Source of the DNA: Novosphingobium pokkalii
Lineage (GTDB): Bacteria > Pseudomonadota > Alphaproteobacteria > Sphingomonadales > Sphingomonadaceae
Direction of reading: 5' to 3'
DNA length: 64,000 nt
Assembly: GCF_014652855.1 (NCBI RefSeq)
Contig: NZ_BMZP01000006.1
Coordinates: 35,584-99,583 of the forward strand
The position numbers and the translations under genes were made by a program. Under the pieces are notes generated by a model. That model searched no databases and was not told the DNA's origin. It saw only the letters and a list, made by a program, of their open reading frames with translations. Each line of letters begins with the position of its first letter. Position 1 is the stretch's first letter. This document shows, piece by piece, positions 45,235 to 54,845 of the stretch.

Positions 45235-45762
45235 ATGGCGCAGGCCATTCTTGCCGGCGGCTGCTTCTGGTGCACCGAGGCGGTGTTCCGCGATGTCATC
45301 GGCGTGTCCAACGTGGAGAGCGGCTATATCGGCGGCACCACCGAAAATCCCACCTACAAGCAGGTGTGCAGCGGCACCACCGGCCATGCCGAGGCGATCC
45401 GGGTGACCTTTGACCCCGCGGTGATCGACTATGGCCAGTTGCTCGACATCTTCTTTGCCACCCACGATCCAACGCAGCTCAACCGCCAGGGCAACGATGT
45501 GGGCACGCAATATCGCTCGGCGCTGTTCCCGCTGGACGAAGCGCAGGAAAGCGAAGCCAGCGCGGCGATCGCGCGGGCACAGGCCGAGCGCGATGCGCCG
45601 ATCGTGACCAGCATCGAGCCGGTGGCGCCGTGGTATCCGGCCGAGGACTATCACCAGGAATATTGGGAAGGCGAAGGCCAGCGCAATCCTTATTGCCTGG
45701 CGGTCATTCCGCCCAAGCTGATGAAATTGCGCAAGAGCTTTGCCGCCAAGGTGAAGGGGTGA
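45235..45762 (+). CDS. msrA: Peptide-methionine (S)-S-oxide reductase
   Basis: Repairs methionine-S-sulfoxide in proteins. The 175-residue protein has the catalytic [11 protein letters not shown] near the start, [36 protein letters not shown] and [11 protein letters not shown]; the C-terminal region has one further Cys as the likely resolving residue. AGAAAGGG precedes the ATG at 45235; the ORF runs six codons further up but without a better site. No msrB is adjacent. Confidence 0.93.
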   Translation: MAQAILAGGCFWCTEAVFRDVIGVSNVESGYIGGTTENPTYKQVCSGTTGHAEAIRVTFDPAVIDYGQLLDIFFATHDPTQLNRQGNDVGTQYRSALFPLDEAQESEASAAIARAQAERDAPIVTSIEPVAPWYPAEDYHQEYWEGEGQRNPYCLAVIPPKLMKLRKSFAAKVKG

Positions 45763-45799
45763 GGACGGCGCGGTAATGCGCGGTTGAGTGCGGTTTCGC

Positions 45800-45836
45800 A
45801 CCACCCCCCGGCCCCCTCCTCTGAAGAGGAGGGGGA
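45800..45836. repeat. CCTCCTCT palindrome, third copy
   Basis: CCCCCTCCTCT-ga-AGAGGAGGGGG at 45812-45835, preceded by CACCACCCCCCGG as in the pair at 36059. It sits between the convergent stops of msrA and the fusion peptidase and could end both transcripts. Confidence 0.8.
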
Positions 45837-45845
45837 GATTTTCCA

Positions 45846-47810
45846 CTATGGGTGGGTGGGTTTCTCGTCGGCGTAGATGGCCACTTGCGGCGCCTGCTTG
45901 CTGCTGACCGAGCCGCGGAACATGCCGGCGGTGTTGAGCGCGAAGCCGACATGGCCATCGCGGTCCATCGCGATCAGGCCACCATCGCCGCCGATCTCGG
46001 CGATTTCGTCGATGGTGTCCTGCGCGGCTTCGGCCACGCTTTCGCCGCGCCAGGCGATGCGGTCGCAGACCTGGCGACCGGCGGATTGCCGGATGAAGTA
46101 TTCGCCGGTGCCGGTGGCGGAAACGGCGCAGGTGTTGTCGATGGCATAGGTGCCCGAGCCGATCAGCGGGGTATCGCCGATGCGCCCCCACCGTTTGCCG
46201 GTCAGGCCACCGGTGGAGGTGGCGGCGGCGAGATGGCCATGCACGTCACGCGCCACGGCGCCCACCGTACCATAGCGATGCTCGGCTCGCGGCGTGGCAT
46301 CGAGCACGCGCGGAGAGAGAGCGCTGACGTGCTCCTTCTTCCAGTCGAGATAGTCCTGCCAGCGCTTGGCGGTGAAGAAATACTTGGGATCGACCTGCTC
46401 GATGCCCTGTTCTCGGGCGAACTGGTCGGCCCCTGCCCCGGCCAAGAGCACATGGCGCGAATGCTCCATCACCGCGCGGGCGGCACGGACCGGGTTCTTG
46501 GTGGTGGTAAGCTGCGCCACGGCGCCGGCTTCCCCGGTGCTGCCATCCATGATCGCGGCATCGAGGTAGTTCTTGCCCTCGGCATCGAACACCGCGCCGC
46601 GCCCGGCGTTGAACTGCGGATCGTCTTCCAGCACGCGCACCGCCGCTTCGACGGCATCGAGGCTCGACCCACCGGCCTTGAGCACGGCGGAGCCAGCCGC
46701 CAGCGCGGCGTTGAGCCCGGCGCGATAGGCCGCGTCTTCGGCCGGCGTCGTTTCCCCGCGCGGCGCAGCGCCGGCGCCGCCGTGGATGGCGAGCGACCAG
46801 CCCGCATCGGCCGGATAGGGCACGCCGGAAAGCCGGCCGCCCTTGACGCTGGCCGTGCCGGCAAAGGCGGGGGCAGTCACGCGCAGCGTGTTGAGGTCCA
46901 GCGTGCTGCCGGGCCCGATGCCGGTGACCTGGATCGCCGCCCAGTCGAGCGACTGGCCGGGCTTGGCGACGGGCGCACCCGCGGGCTGGACCAGCCAGGC
47001 ATAGGTGCCTGCCGGGCCTTTCAGCCGGGCCAGCCCGGCGCCATCGACAATCAGCGAGGCGCCTTCGTCCACGCCGAGGCCGATCGCGGCCTTGTCGGCC
47101 GTGGTGGCGCGGGTCTTGGCGACGAAGGCGACGAGGCGGCCAAGCCGGTCGCGTCGGGTGAAGTGGGTGTCGGTGACGACATGGGCCATGCGCGGCAGGT
47201 GAAGGAAATCCTCCACCATGGTCACGCCCGCCCCCAGCGGATCGCGCAGGGCCGGGCCGGACGTGGCGCTGCCACCGTCCATCGCGCCATAGACGTGACC
47301 GCCCAGGATGGCGAGGCCGGCGCTGGTACCGCCGATCGGGCGGCCGCTGGCGGCCAGCTTGTCGAGCGCGACGGTGAGCGGCGTGCCCTGCCAATAACGG
47401 ACATAGCGGGCCTGGTCCCCGCCGGCGATGTAGACGCCATCGGCCTTGGCCACGGCATTGAGCACGACCGGATCGCTGGCGGCCTTGCGATCATCGAACA
47501 CGAAGGTTTCCACCGAGGTCACGCCGCCGATGCTGTGCATGAATTCATCGCCGGCATCGCCCGCGCCCGAGGCACGCAGCACCACGATATGGCCGTGCCC
47601 GGCCTGGGCGACGAACCAGCGGAAGGCCTGCGTATCCCACTCACCGCCGCCGGCGAGCAGCAGGCCGGGGGCCACCTTGGCCGGGGTGGGCGCGGCCAGA
47701 TCGCCGATGACATAGCGGGTATAGCCAGCCTCCGAAGCATGGGCCGCGCCGCTGCCGATCAGCGCGAGCACACCCGACACTGTGATCAACCCCCTGCGCC
47801 AAAACTGCAT
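45846..47810 (-). CDS. Exported fusion: cyanophycinase (S51) plus isoaspartyl peptidase (T2)
   Basis: A 654-residue protein with two peptidases in one chain. After a signal peptide (ITVSGVLALIGSGAAHA), residues about 30-265 form a cyanophycinase-like S51 domain (LLLAGGGEWD, VYIAGGDQARYVRYW, nucleophile Ser163 in IGGTSAGLAILGG, with a following GVDEGASLIV). Residues about 338-654 form an isoaspartyl peptidase/asparaginase domain (SLAIHGGAGA, NAGRGAVFDAEG) with the self-cleavage site Gly514-Thr515 in RYGTVGAV; Thr515 becomes the nucleophile, then GHLAAATSTGG and GSGTYA. Together they could cut beta-Asp-Arg polymers to dipeptides and then to Asp and Arg. The ATG at 47810 follows GAGGG; a TTG two codons earlier is less likely. 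Confidence 0.85.
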   Translation of the reverse strand: MQFWRRGLITVSGVLALIGSGAAHASEAGYTRYVIGDLAAPTPAKVAPGLLLAGGGEWDTQAFRWFVAQAGHGHIVVLRASGAGDAGDEFMHSIGGVTSVETFVFDDRKAASDPVVLNAVAKADGVYIAGGDQARYVRYWQGTPLTVALDKLAASGRPIGGTSAGLAILGGHVYGAMDGGSATSGPALRDPLGAGVTMVEDFLHLPRMAHVVTDTHFTRRDRLGRLVAFVAKTRATTADKAAIGLGVDEGASLIVDGAGLARLKGPAGTYAWLVQPAGAPVAKPGQSLDWAAIQVTGIGPGSTLDLNTLRVTAPAFAGTASVKGGRLSGVPYPADAGWSLAIHGGAGAAPRGETTPAEDAAYRAGLNAALAAGSAVLKAGGSSLDAVEAAVRVLEDDPQFNAGRGAVFDAEGKNYLDAAIMDGSTGEAGAVAQLTTTKNPVRAARAVMEHSRHVLLAGAGADQFAREQGIEQVDPKYFFTAKRWQDYLDWKKEHVSALSPRVLDATPRAEHRYGTVGAVARDVHGHLAAATSTGGLTGKRWGRIGDTPLIGSGTYAIDNTCAVSATGTGEYFIRQSAGRQVCDRIAWRGESVAEAAQDTIDEIAEIGGDGGLIAMDRDGHVGFALNTAGMFRGSVSSKQAPQVAIYADEKPTHP

Positions 47811-47960
47811 TTTCAAACCCTCATTTTGCCGTCTGCCGCTGTGGTTAGCGTGTAACAGTTGCGATTGATACTGAATTAATTGGCGATTTGACGTTGCAGA
47901 TGCCTGTCATTTGCAATCATAAGCAAGCCATCGAAGCGCGATCACAGGGGGCTGTCAACA

Positions 47961-50795
47961 ATGCGCATGTCAAGAGCTTGGTTGGTTGTGGGTGGAGCAT
48001 GGAGCGCCTTGGCCATGGCCGGAGCGGGCCAGGCGCAGCAAGCGACGCCCGCGATCACCGCCCTTCCTGCCACACCTGACACCGGCACCCAGACGCCGCC
48101 CGAAAGCGCGATCGTGGTGCTGGGCAGCCGCATTCCGCGCGTGGAACTGGAAGGGCCGGCGCCGGTTACCGCCGTGACCGCGCAAGACATCCTGCGCAAC
48201 GGCTATCAATCCGTGCCGGACCTGCTGCGCGCGCTGACGCAGAACGGTGGCGAGACGCAGAGCCAGCAATCGGGCAACGGCGCCGCTTTCACGCCCGGCG
48301 CGCAGCAGGTGGACTTGCGCGGGCTCGGCCCCAACCACACGCTGGTGCTGGTCAACGGGCGGCGCATTGCCGATTTCCCGCTGCCATTCAACGGGCAGAG
48401 CAACTTCACCGACATTTCCAACATCCCCGTGGGCCTGATCGAGCGGGTGGAAGTGCTGAGCGGCAGCGCTTCGGCCATCTACGGCTCCGACGCGATTTCG
48501 GGCGTGGTCAATTTCCAGCTCAAGAAAAGCGTCGACGGCACGCGCATCGACTATCGCTATGGCGACACGCAGCACGGCGGCGGCGCTTCGCATCGCCTGA
48601 CGCTGACCACCGGGTGGAATGCCGGAGCGTTTCACGGCGTGATCGGCGTGGAAGGCCTCTATCAGAAGCCGCTGTGGCAATACCAGCGCGCGCGGCAGGA
48701 TTCGGTGCTGGATGATCCCACCGGCGGCCTGGCGCGGCGCACGTTCCTGCGCACCGACGAATATACCGATTACCTCGATCCCGGCGCGGCGACCTGCGCC
48801 AGCCTGTCGGGCCTCAACGGCGGGAGCACGATCTACACCAGCCGCCCGCGCTATGGCGCCGATGGCGGGCCGGGCTATTACTGCGGATCGAACAGCTCGA
48901 TCGCCTATGGCACGATGATTTCGGAACGCAAATCGGTCAATGCCTTCGGCGCGATCGGGCTGGACCTGCCCAATGGCATGGAACTGTTCACCGACTTCCA
49001 GGCGAGCTACAGCAAGGTGGCGCTGCTGCCCGACGTGCTGACCTGGTATTACGAGACCGCCGACGGCAACCAGGAGGGCACGTTCTACAACACGCTGATG
49101 CCCACCAGCCTCAATTCCACCAAGCTCGACAACTGGTATCGCCAGTTCACGCCCGAGGAAATGGGCGGTTTGCAGAACGGGATGACACGCAATCGCTCGA
49201 TCAGCTTCACGATCACGCCTGGCCTGCGCGGCAAGTTCGGCAAGAACCAGGCCTGGGCCTATGAGCTGTCGTTCAACCACTCGGAATACCGCAGCAAGGT
49301 TTCCTTCCCGCAAGTGGTGATTTCCAAGGCCAATGCCCTGTTCCTGGGGCAGCAGCAGGGCGTGGACGAAGACAGCGGCTATGCCGTGTTTTCGGCCGAC
49401 CCGACGCGGCTCTACACCCCGCTGACCACAGCGGAATACAATTCGATCACCGAAAACGCGATCTACAAGCCTCGCTCCTATACCGACAACCTGGCGTTCA
49501 GCCTGACCAACGGCGAAGTGCTGCGCCTGCCCGCCGGGCCGGTGGGCGTGGCGCTGGTGGGGGAATATGGCGGCCAGGGCTATGACCTGCGGCCCGATCC
49601 CAAGGCGCTGGAGCACTATTACGTCGGCCTGACCGACAGCGACGGCAAGGGCAGCCGCCGCCACTGGGCACTGGGCGGCGAATTGCGCGTGCCGGTGCTT
49701 TCGTTCCTGCAACTGTCGGGCGCGGCGCGCTATGACCACTTCCACGTGGTGGACAACAGCTTTGGCAAGGCGACCTGGAACCTGGGCGCCGAACTGCGCC
49801 CGACCAGCCGCCTGCTGCTGCGCGGCGCCATGGGCACCGGCTTCCGCGCGCCGGACCTGCACTATGTGTTCTCCGGCAATGGCGACACCCACCCCGATGG
49901 CATCGACTACCTGACCTGCCGCCGCGAGAACGCTGGCGCCAGCTACAGCGATTGCGACGACTATGAAGTGGGCATCACCAGCCACCGCACCGGCAATCGC
50001 CAGCTCAAGCCTGAAACCAGCCGGTCGATCAACGCCGGGGTGTTCTGGCAGCCCGATCGCAGTGTCGACCTCTCGGTCGATTACTTCAAGGTGACGCTGG
50101 AAAACCAGGTGCTGGACCTGAGCAAGGACGAGCTGCTGCGCCGCGAATCCGATTGCGTGCTGGGCGAAACGGCTTCGGGCTCGGCGGTCAACGCCAGCTC
50201 ACCCACCTGCCTCGATGCCATCGCCCGCGTGCAGCGCTATGCCTCTGGCGCGTTTGCCGGGCAGTTGCAGGGGGTCTATGTCAACCCGATCAACGTGGCA
50301 CGCGAGCAGACCGACGGGATCGACGTGGCGTTCCACTGGCGCGCGCCGGAAATCCGGGGTCTGGGTTTCCTCAGCTTTGCGCTGGGCTATACCTATGTGT
50401 TCAACCACACGTTCCGCCAGTACCAGGGCGACGCGCTGATCAACAAGCTGGCCTACGACAGCGGCTATGACATCCCGCGCGACAAGGGCACGGCCAGCCT
50501 GACCCTCGTCAACGGCCGCTTCACCACGACCTTGCAGGGCCAGCGCCTGGGCCGCCTGCCCAATTACGACGAGAACGCCTATATCGACGCGACGACCACG
50601 TTCAATCTGTCAGCGCAGTACAAGCTGACCGACTACCTGCAACTGTCAGGCACGGTGACCAACCTGTTCGACACCAGCCCGAACGTGGACCCCACCTATG
50701 GCAGCTATCCCTATTATGACATCTCGTGGTTCGATGGCGTGGGGCGCAGCTTCTTCGTGCAACTGACGTGGAAGCTGGGCGGCAAGGGCCTGTAA
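47961..50795 (+). CDS. TonB-dependent receptor beside the fusion peptidase
   Basis: Outer-membrane receptor of 944 residues. It has a signal peptide (SALAMAGAGQAQ), a TonB-box-like ESAIVVLGSR, a plug (VPDLLRALTQNGG, VDLRGLGPNHTLVLVNGRRIADF, VGLIERVEVLSGSASAIYGSDAISGVVNFQLKK) and a barrel ending FFVQLTWKLGGKGL. Paired cysteines in extracellular-loop-like stretches (CASLSGL, YYCGSN) suggest disulfides. AGGGGG lies nine bases before the ATG. It is divergent from the exported fusion peptidase across about 150 bases. It may import peptides, perhaps isoaspartyl ones; the substrate is not shown. Confidence 0.9.
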   Translation: MRMSRAWLVVGGAWSALAMAGAGQAQQATPAITALPATPDTGTQTPPESAIVVLGSRIPRVELEGPAPVTAVTAQDILRNGYQSVPDLLRALTQNGGETQSQQSGNGAAFTPGAQQVDLRGLGPNHTLVLVNGRRIADFPLPFNGQSNFTDISNIPVGLIERVEVLSGSASAIYGSDAISGVVNFQLKKSVDGTRIDYRYGDTQHGGGASHRLTLTTGWNAGAFHGVIGVEGLYQKPLWQYQRARQDSVLDDPTGGLARRTFLRTDEYTDYLDPGAATCASLSGLNGGSTIYTSRPRYGADGGPGYYCGSNSSIAYGTMISERKSVNAFGAIGLDLPNGMELFTDFQASYSKVALLPDVLTWYYETADGNQEGTFYNTLMPTSLNSTKLDNWYRQFTPEEMGGLQNGMTRNRSISFTITPGLRGKFGKNQAWAYELSFNHSEYRSKVSFPQVVISKANALFLGQQQGVDEDSGYAVFSADPTRLYTPLTTAEYNSITENAIYKPRSYTDNLAFSLTNGEVLRLPAGPVGVALVGEYGGQGYDLRPDPKALEHYYVGLTDSDGKGSRRHWALGGELRVPVLSFLQLSGAARYDHFHVVDNSFGKATWNLGAELRPTSRLLLRGAMGTGFRAPDLHYVFSGNGDTHPDGIDYLTCRRENAGASYSDCDDYEVGITSHRTGNRQLKPETSRSINAGVFWQPDRSVDLSVDYFKVTLENQVLDLSKDELLRRESDCVLGETASGSAVNASSPTCLDAIARVQRYASGAFAGQLQGVYVNPINVAREQTDGIDVAFHWRAPEIRGLGFLSFALGYTYVFNHTFRQYQGDALINKLAYDSGYDIPRDKGTASLTLVNGRFTTTLQGQRLGRLPNYDENAYIDATTTFNLSAQYKLTDYLQLSGTVTNLFDTSPNVDPTYGSYPYYDISWFDGVGRSFFVQLTWKLGGKGL

Positions 50796-50826
50796 CGAAC
50801 CGCGTCCAGTGAAAAAAGGCCCAAAA

Positions 50827-50858
50827 AAAGGGCAGGGTGTCGTGGCACCCTGCCCTTT
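50827..50858. terminator. Bidirectional rho-independent terminator
   Basis: AAAGGGCAGGGTG at 50827-50839 pairs perfectly with CACCCTGCCCTTT at 50846-50858, with a six-base loop. A run of A precedes the stem and TTTGTGTTT ends it. It lies between the TonB receptor and the convergent small-protein gene and should serve both. Confidence 0.85.
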
Positions 50859-50871
50859 GTGTTTCACCCAC

Positions 50872-51156
50872 TCAGCGGCAGATGCGCACGCGCTCGTGAT
50901 GGCGCCAGACGATGCGGCAATCGCGGTAATAGCCGCGACGCTCCCAGCGGGCGCGGTCCCAGCGATGGCTTTCCCAGCGGCGGTGCTCCCACCCCCTCTG
51001 GCCCCACCCACGGCGATCCCAGCCGCGATGATCAGGCCCGCGCTGTTCCCAGCGGTGGCCGTGGTCCCAGCGGTCAGGGTGGGCCTCTGCGGCAGTCGGC
51101 ACGAGCAGGGCGGCAGCAAGTGCCGCGCCCGCGATCTTGGTCAGTTTGGCAAACAT
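50872..51156 (-). CDS. Small exported Arg/Trp/His-rich protein
   Basis: The 94-residue protein has a clear signal peptide (KIAGAALAAALLVPTAAEA). The mature part of about 69 residues is dominated by repeats of W-[DE]-x-R/H-R-x-W (DRWDHGHRWEQRG, DRRGWGQRGWEHRRW, RWDRARWERRGYY). It ends with two cysteines (RDCRIVWRHHERVRICR) that could form a disulfide. GGAGGAAG precedes the ATG. Similar short proteins occur in sphingomonads; I know no function. Strong positive charge fits binding to anionic surface polymers or metals. Confidence 0.78.
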   Translation of the reverse strand: MFAKLTKIAGAALAAALLVPTAAEAHPDRWDHGHRWEQRGPDHRGWDRRGWGQRGWEHRRWESHRWDRARWERRGYYRDCRIVWRHHERVRICR

Positions 51157-51269
51157 GGTTCTTCCTCCGTCAGGTCCTCAACGTGAAGAAGGAATGTTTG
51201 CGCGTTTCAGAATGTTCCCCGTCTGAACGGCTCGGTGGACCAGCGTTCAGGATCTCGGCTGCCGGATCG

Positions 51270-52349
51270 TTACCCGCACTGCCCGCGATGCAGCAGCTTC
51301 TGGTCGGCCAGGACCAGCGCCATCATCGCTTCCACCACCGGCACGCCGCGAATGCCCACGCAAGGGTCGTGGCGGCCCTTGGTAAACAGCTCCGTCGCTT
51401 CGCCCTCGCGGGTGATCGTGGGCATCGGAGTGAGGATCGAGGAGGTCGGCTTGAACGCCACCCGCACGGTCACCGGCTGGCCGGTGGAAATGCCGCCGGC
51501 AATGCCACCGGCGTGGTTGGCCAGGAACTGCGGCCCGGCGTTGCGCCCGTCATCGGCCGGGCGCATCGGATCGGCATTGCCTTCGCCGGTGTTGGCAGCG
51601 GCGGCAAAGCCATCGCCGATTTCCACGCCCTTAACCGCGTTGATGCCCATCATCGCATGGGCAAGCTCGGCATCGAGCTTGGCGTAGAGCGGCGCGCCCC
51701 AGCCAGCGGGTACGCCCGTGGCCACGCATTCCACCACGGCGCCGAGCGAGGAACCGGCCTTGCGCGCCTGGTCCACCAGGCCTTCCCAGCGCGCGGCAGC
51801 CTGGGCATCGGGGCAGAAGAAGGGGTTCTGGCCAATCTGCGCGGCATCGAAATTGGCCATGTCGATGGCATCGCCGCCGATCGCGCTGACCCAGGCGAGG
51901 ATCGTCACTTCGGGGATCACCAGCCGCGCCACGCCGCCGGCCGCCACCCGCGCGGCGGTTTCGCGCGCGGAAGAACGCCCGCCGCCGCGATAGTCGCGAA
52001 AGCCATACTTGGCATCATAGGCATAGTCGGCATGGCCGGGGCGATAGGCCTTGGCCACTTCGGAATAGTCCTTGGAGCGCTGGTCGGTGTTCTCGATCAG
52101 CAAGCTGATCGGCGTGCCGGTGGTGCGCCCCTCGAACACGCCGGACAGGATCCTGACCTGGTCGGGCTCCTGCCGCTGCGTGGTAAAGCGCGACTGGCCG
52201 GGACGGCGCGCGTCGAGATAGGGCTGGATCATGCCTTCGTCGATCGCCAGCCCCGGCGGGCAGCCATCCACCACGGCGCCCAGCGCCGGCCCATGGCTTT
52301 CCCCCCAGGTGGTGAAGCGGAACAGGTGTCCGAAGGAATTGATGCTCAT
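51270..52349 (-). CDS. aroC: Chorismate synthase
   Basis: FMN-dependent last step of the shikimate pathway, making chorismate. The 359-residue protein starts [33 protein letters not shown] and has the family signatures [37 protein letters not shown] and [12 protein letters not shown], with [16 protein letters not shown] near the end. The ATG at 52349 is the family start; a frame ten codons longer has no support. It is monocistronic or last after the chemotaxis receptor, 51 bases away. Confidence 0.96.
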   Translation of the reverse strand: MSINSFGHLFRFTTWGESHGPALGAVVDGCPPGLAIDEGMIQPYLDARRPGQSRFTTQRQEPDQVRILSGVFEGRTTGTPISLLIENTDQRSKDYSEVAKAYRPGHADYAYDAKYGFRDYRGGGRSSARETAARVAAGGVARLVIPEVTILAWVSAIGGDAIDMANFDAAQIGQNPFFCPDAQAAARWEGLVDQARKAGSSLGAVVECVATGVPAGWGAPLYAKLDAELAHAMMGINAVKGVEIGDGFAAAANTGEGNADPMRPADDGRNAGPQFLANHAGGIAGGISTGQPVTVRVAFKPTSSILTPMPTITREGEATELFTKGRHDPCVGIRGVPVVEAMMALVLADQKLLHRGQCG

Positions 52350-52400
52350 GGCGCCCGGCTCTGTCCCAAGCCGTGGCAAATGTCCACCGCTTGGAGTCGG

Positions 52401-54326
52401 TCAGAACTCGTCCCAGTCTTCGCCACCTACCACCTTGGCCGGAGCTGGCGGCGGCGGCGGCGGCGGCGGTGGCAGGGCCGGGGCCGTGTCAGGCGGCGTG
52501 GACACGCGCACCACTCGTGGGCCGGGCACATTGCGCGCGATGCCCTGGATGACCACGCCGCTCAGCGAATCGCGGCGATCCTCGGGCCGCCCCTGGGCGC
52601 GGGTTTCCACGTTGCGCGTGCGGAAGCTGCCGACCAGTTCCGAAAGCTTGGCCGCCTCGGCCGCAAGCGCGCGGGTGGCGGCGCTGGTCTCCTCGACCAT
52701 CGCGGCGTTCTGCTGGGTGGCGCGGTCCATCTCTCCCACCGCATCGTTGACCTGGCCGATGGTATGGGCCTGGCCCTCCACCGTGCCGGAAATGTCAGCG
52801 ACCACGCCGTTGATCGCGCCCACCCGGTCCAGGATCAGCCCGAGGATGTCACCGGTTTCGCGCACCAGCGCCACGCCATCGGCCACATGCGCGCCCGACT
52901 TCGCGATGAGTTCCTTGATGTCCTTGGCCGCGTCCGCACTGCGCTGGGCCAGAGCGCGCACTTCGGTGGCGACCACGGCAAAGCCCTTGCCGGCATCCCC
53001 GGCGCGCGCCGCTTCCACCCCGGCGTTGAGCGCGAGCAGGTTGGTCTGGAACGCAATGCCGTCGATCACCCCGATGATCTGGCTGATTTCCTGCGACGAT
53101 CCCTCGATCGCAGCCATCGCGGTAACAGCGCGGGTGACCACTTCACCGCCTTCGCTCGCCTGCTTGTGCGCTTCGGCCACCTGGCGGCTGACATCGCCGG
53201 CACGGCTGGCGGTGTCGCGCACGCCCGTGGTCACTTGGCGCACGGCGGCGGCGGTTTCCTCCAGCGTGGCGGCCTGGCGCACGTTGCGCTGGGCCAGGTC
53301 TTCGGCCGCGCCGCTGATTTCGCCCACGGTGCGCGCCAGCGAAGAGGCGCCCACCCGCACCGAGCCGAGCGCGCCGGCCAGCGTCGCCTGGGTCTGGTTG
53401 AACGTGGCGCGCAAGGGCTCGAAATCGGGCGCAAAGGGTTCGCTGATGCGATATTCCAGATCCTTGGCGGCCATCCGCTCAAGCCCCTTGGCCAGTGCCC
53501 CGACCACCTGTTCCTGGGCCGCATCGGTGTCCCGCTTGGCCAGCGCGGTCTGGCGGAACACGGCGGCCGCTGCCTCGATCTGCGCCACTTCGCTGCCCTG
53601 AGGATCGCCCACGATAGCCTGCGAATAGTCCCCGCCGGCCATGGCGCGCAGCATGGTGGTCACGCCGGACAGCGGCTGCACCACGTCATGCCGCACGTGG
53701 CGCACCACCCAGGCCACCGTCGCGGCCAGCAGGACGACCATCAGCAGCGTCACCCCCAGCCCCGCGTCCATCAGCCAGCGTGAGGCATCGCCATCGGCGG
53801 CGATATCGTCCTGCATCTGCAAGCCAAGCTTGTCCTGCACCTGCTGGAAAGCGTCGAACGCATCGGTAAAGGTCTGCTGCGCCCTGTGGAGATCGGTAGA
53901 GCCGGCGTTGATCTGCTCCACCAGCGCGCGCGCCGCCGCCGCATAGGCCTTTTGCCGCGTCTCGGTTTCGGCAAACAGGGCCTGCTCGCCGGCCTCGTGC
54001 GGCGCGGCGAAAACCTCTGCATAGGACTTTTCCAGCGCACCGATATCGGCCGCAAAGTTGTCCAGCTCCGCCTTGCGGGCCGTGGCATCGTTGCGTTGCA
54101 CGGCATCCTTGATGCGGAACACGTCGCTTTCGCTCGCGTCGTGCTTCATGTCGCCATACATCTGCGTGCGCAGCACCCAGGCGGACGTGGCCAGGTGGCG
54201 CGCATGGCGCTGCATCATCACTTGCAACGAGGTGGACACGGCAATCTGCACCAGGCAGATCGCCACCAGGGCGCCGACGCAGCGCATGACGCTCTGCCGG
54301 ATCGAGACTGGCTTGGCAAAAAGCAT
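52401..54326 (-). CDS. Methyl-accepting chemotaxis protein
   Basis: Membrane chemoreceptor of 641 residues. It has a first helix (about 14-36), a helical periplasmic sensor domain (about 37-185), a second helix (GLGVTLLMVVLLAATVAWVV), HAMP, and a long cytoplasmic coiled coil. The hairpin tip is IIGVIDGIAFQTNLLALNAGVEAARAGDAGKGFAVVATEVRALAQRSADAAKDIKELI. It ends in a flexible tether containing nine prolines and the terminal pentapeptide DWDEF, like the CheR/CheB docking site. GGGAGAA precedes the ATG at 54326. No other chemotaxis genes are nearby. The GGC-repeat DNA of the proline run could slip. Confidence 0.92.
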   Translation of the reverse strand: MLFAKPVSIRQSVMRCVGALVAICLVQIAVSTSLQVMMQRHARHLATSAWVLRTQMYGDMKHDASESDVFRIKDAVQRNDATARKAELDNFAADIGALEKSYAEVFAAPHEAGEQALFAETETRQKAYAAAARALVEQINAGSTDLHRAQQTFTDAFDAFQQVQDKLGLQMQDDIAADGDASRWLMDAGLGVTLLMVVLLAATVAWVVRHVRHDVVQPLSGVTTMLRAMAGGDYSQAIVGDPQGSEVAQIEAAAAVFRQTALAKRDTDAAQEQVVGALAKGLERMAAKDLEYRISEPFAPDFEPLRATFNQTQATLAGALGSVRVGASSLARTVGEISGAAEDLAQRNVRQAATLEETAAAVRQVTTGVRDTASRAGDVSRQVAEAHKQASEGGEVVTRAVTAMAAIEGSSQEISQIIGVIDGIAFQTNLLALNAGVEAARAGDAGKGFAVVATEVRALAQRSADAAKDIKELIAKSGAHVADGVALVRETGDILGLILDRVGAINGVVADISGTVEGQAHTIGQVNDAVGEMDRATQQNAAMVEETSAATRALAAEAAKLSELVGSFRTRNVETRAQGRPEDRRDSLSGVVIQGIARNVPGPRVVRVSTPPDTAPALPPPPPPPPPAPAKVVGGEDWDEF

Positions 54327-54533
54327 GCGGATTTCTCCCGAGACAGGACGCGCGAAAGCAGGACACGGGTGCGACACGGGGGATCTGTTTTGTGGTTTGC
54401 TGGCAGCGTGATTTAGGCAGGCTTGGCGAATTTCAGGCAAATGCCCGATCAGGATTTCACGCTATTGCAGTGCCCTGTTCGATCGCGTGTGAGGGCTGGC
54501 CAACGCAGGCAAGGCCGCTTATGCGGATGCGCG

Positions 54534-54845
54534 ATGTATCTCGTCGTGTTCCGCAATCGCAAGCGCGCCGGTCTCGATGCCGCCGCCTATGGCGCCGATG
54601 CCCAGGCGATGGAAGACCTCGCCCGGCTTCAGCCCGGCTTCCGCAGCTTCAAGTCCTATGTCGCCGATGATGGCGAAGTGGTCGCCCTGTCGGAATGGGA
54701 CAGCGAAGACGCCGCCCGCGCCTGGCGCGCACAGGCCGCCCATGCCCAAGTCCAGCGCCGGGGCCGCGAGGCCTATTACGAAAGCTATTCCCTGTTCGCC
54801 GGCACCCCCAGCCGCATCCACCATTTCGAAAGAAGCGACACATGA
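54534..54845 (+). CDS. Antibiotic biosynthesis monooxygenase-fold (ABM) protein
   Basis: The 103-residue protein has the dimeric alpha-beta barrel pattern of ABM/YgiN-like proteins: MYLVVFRNRKR, a helix with YGADAQAMEDLARLQPGFRSFKSYVADDGEVVALSEWDSEDAARAWR, and a C-terminal YYESYSLFAG. Members include small monooxygenases and haem-degrading enzymes; no haem or substrate residue settles the function. The ATG at 54534 lacks a strong ribosome site. Its stop overlaps the ArsC-like start as ATGA. Confidence 0.75.
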   Translation: MYLVVFRNRKRAGLDAAAYGADAQAMEDLARLQPGFRSFKSYVADDGEVVALSEWDSEDAARAWRAQAAHAQVQRRGREAYYESYSLFAGTPSRIHHFERSDT

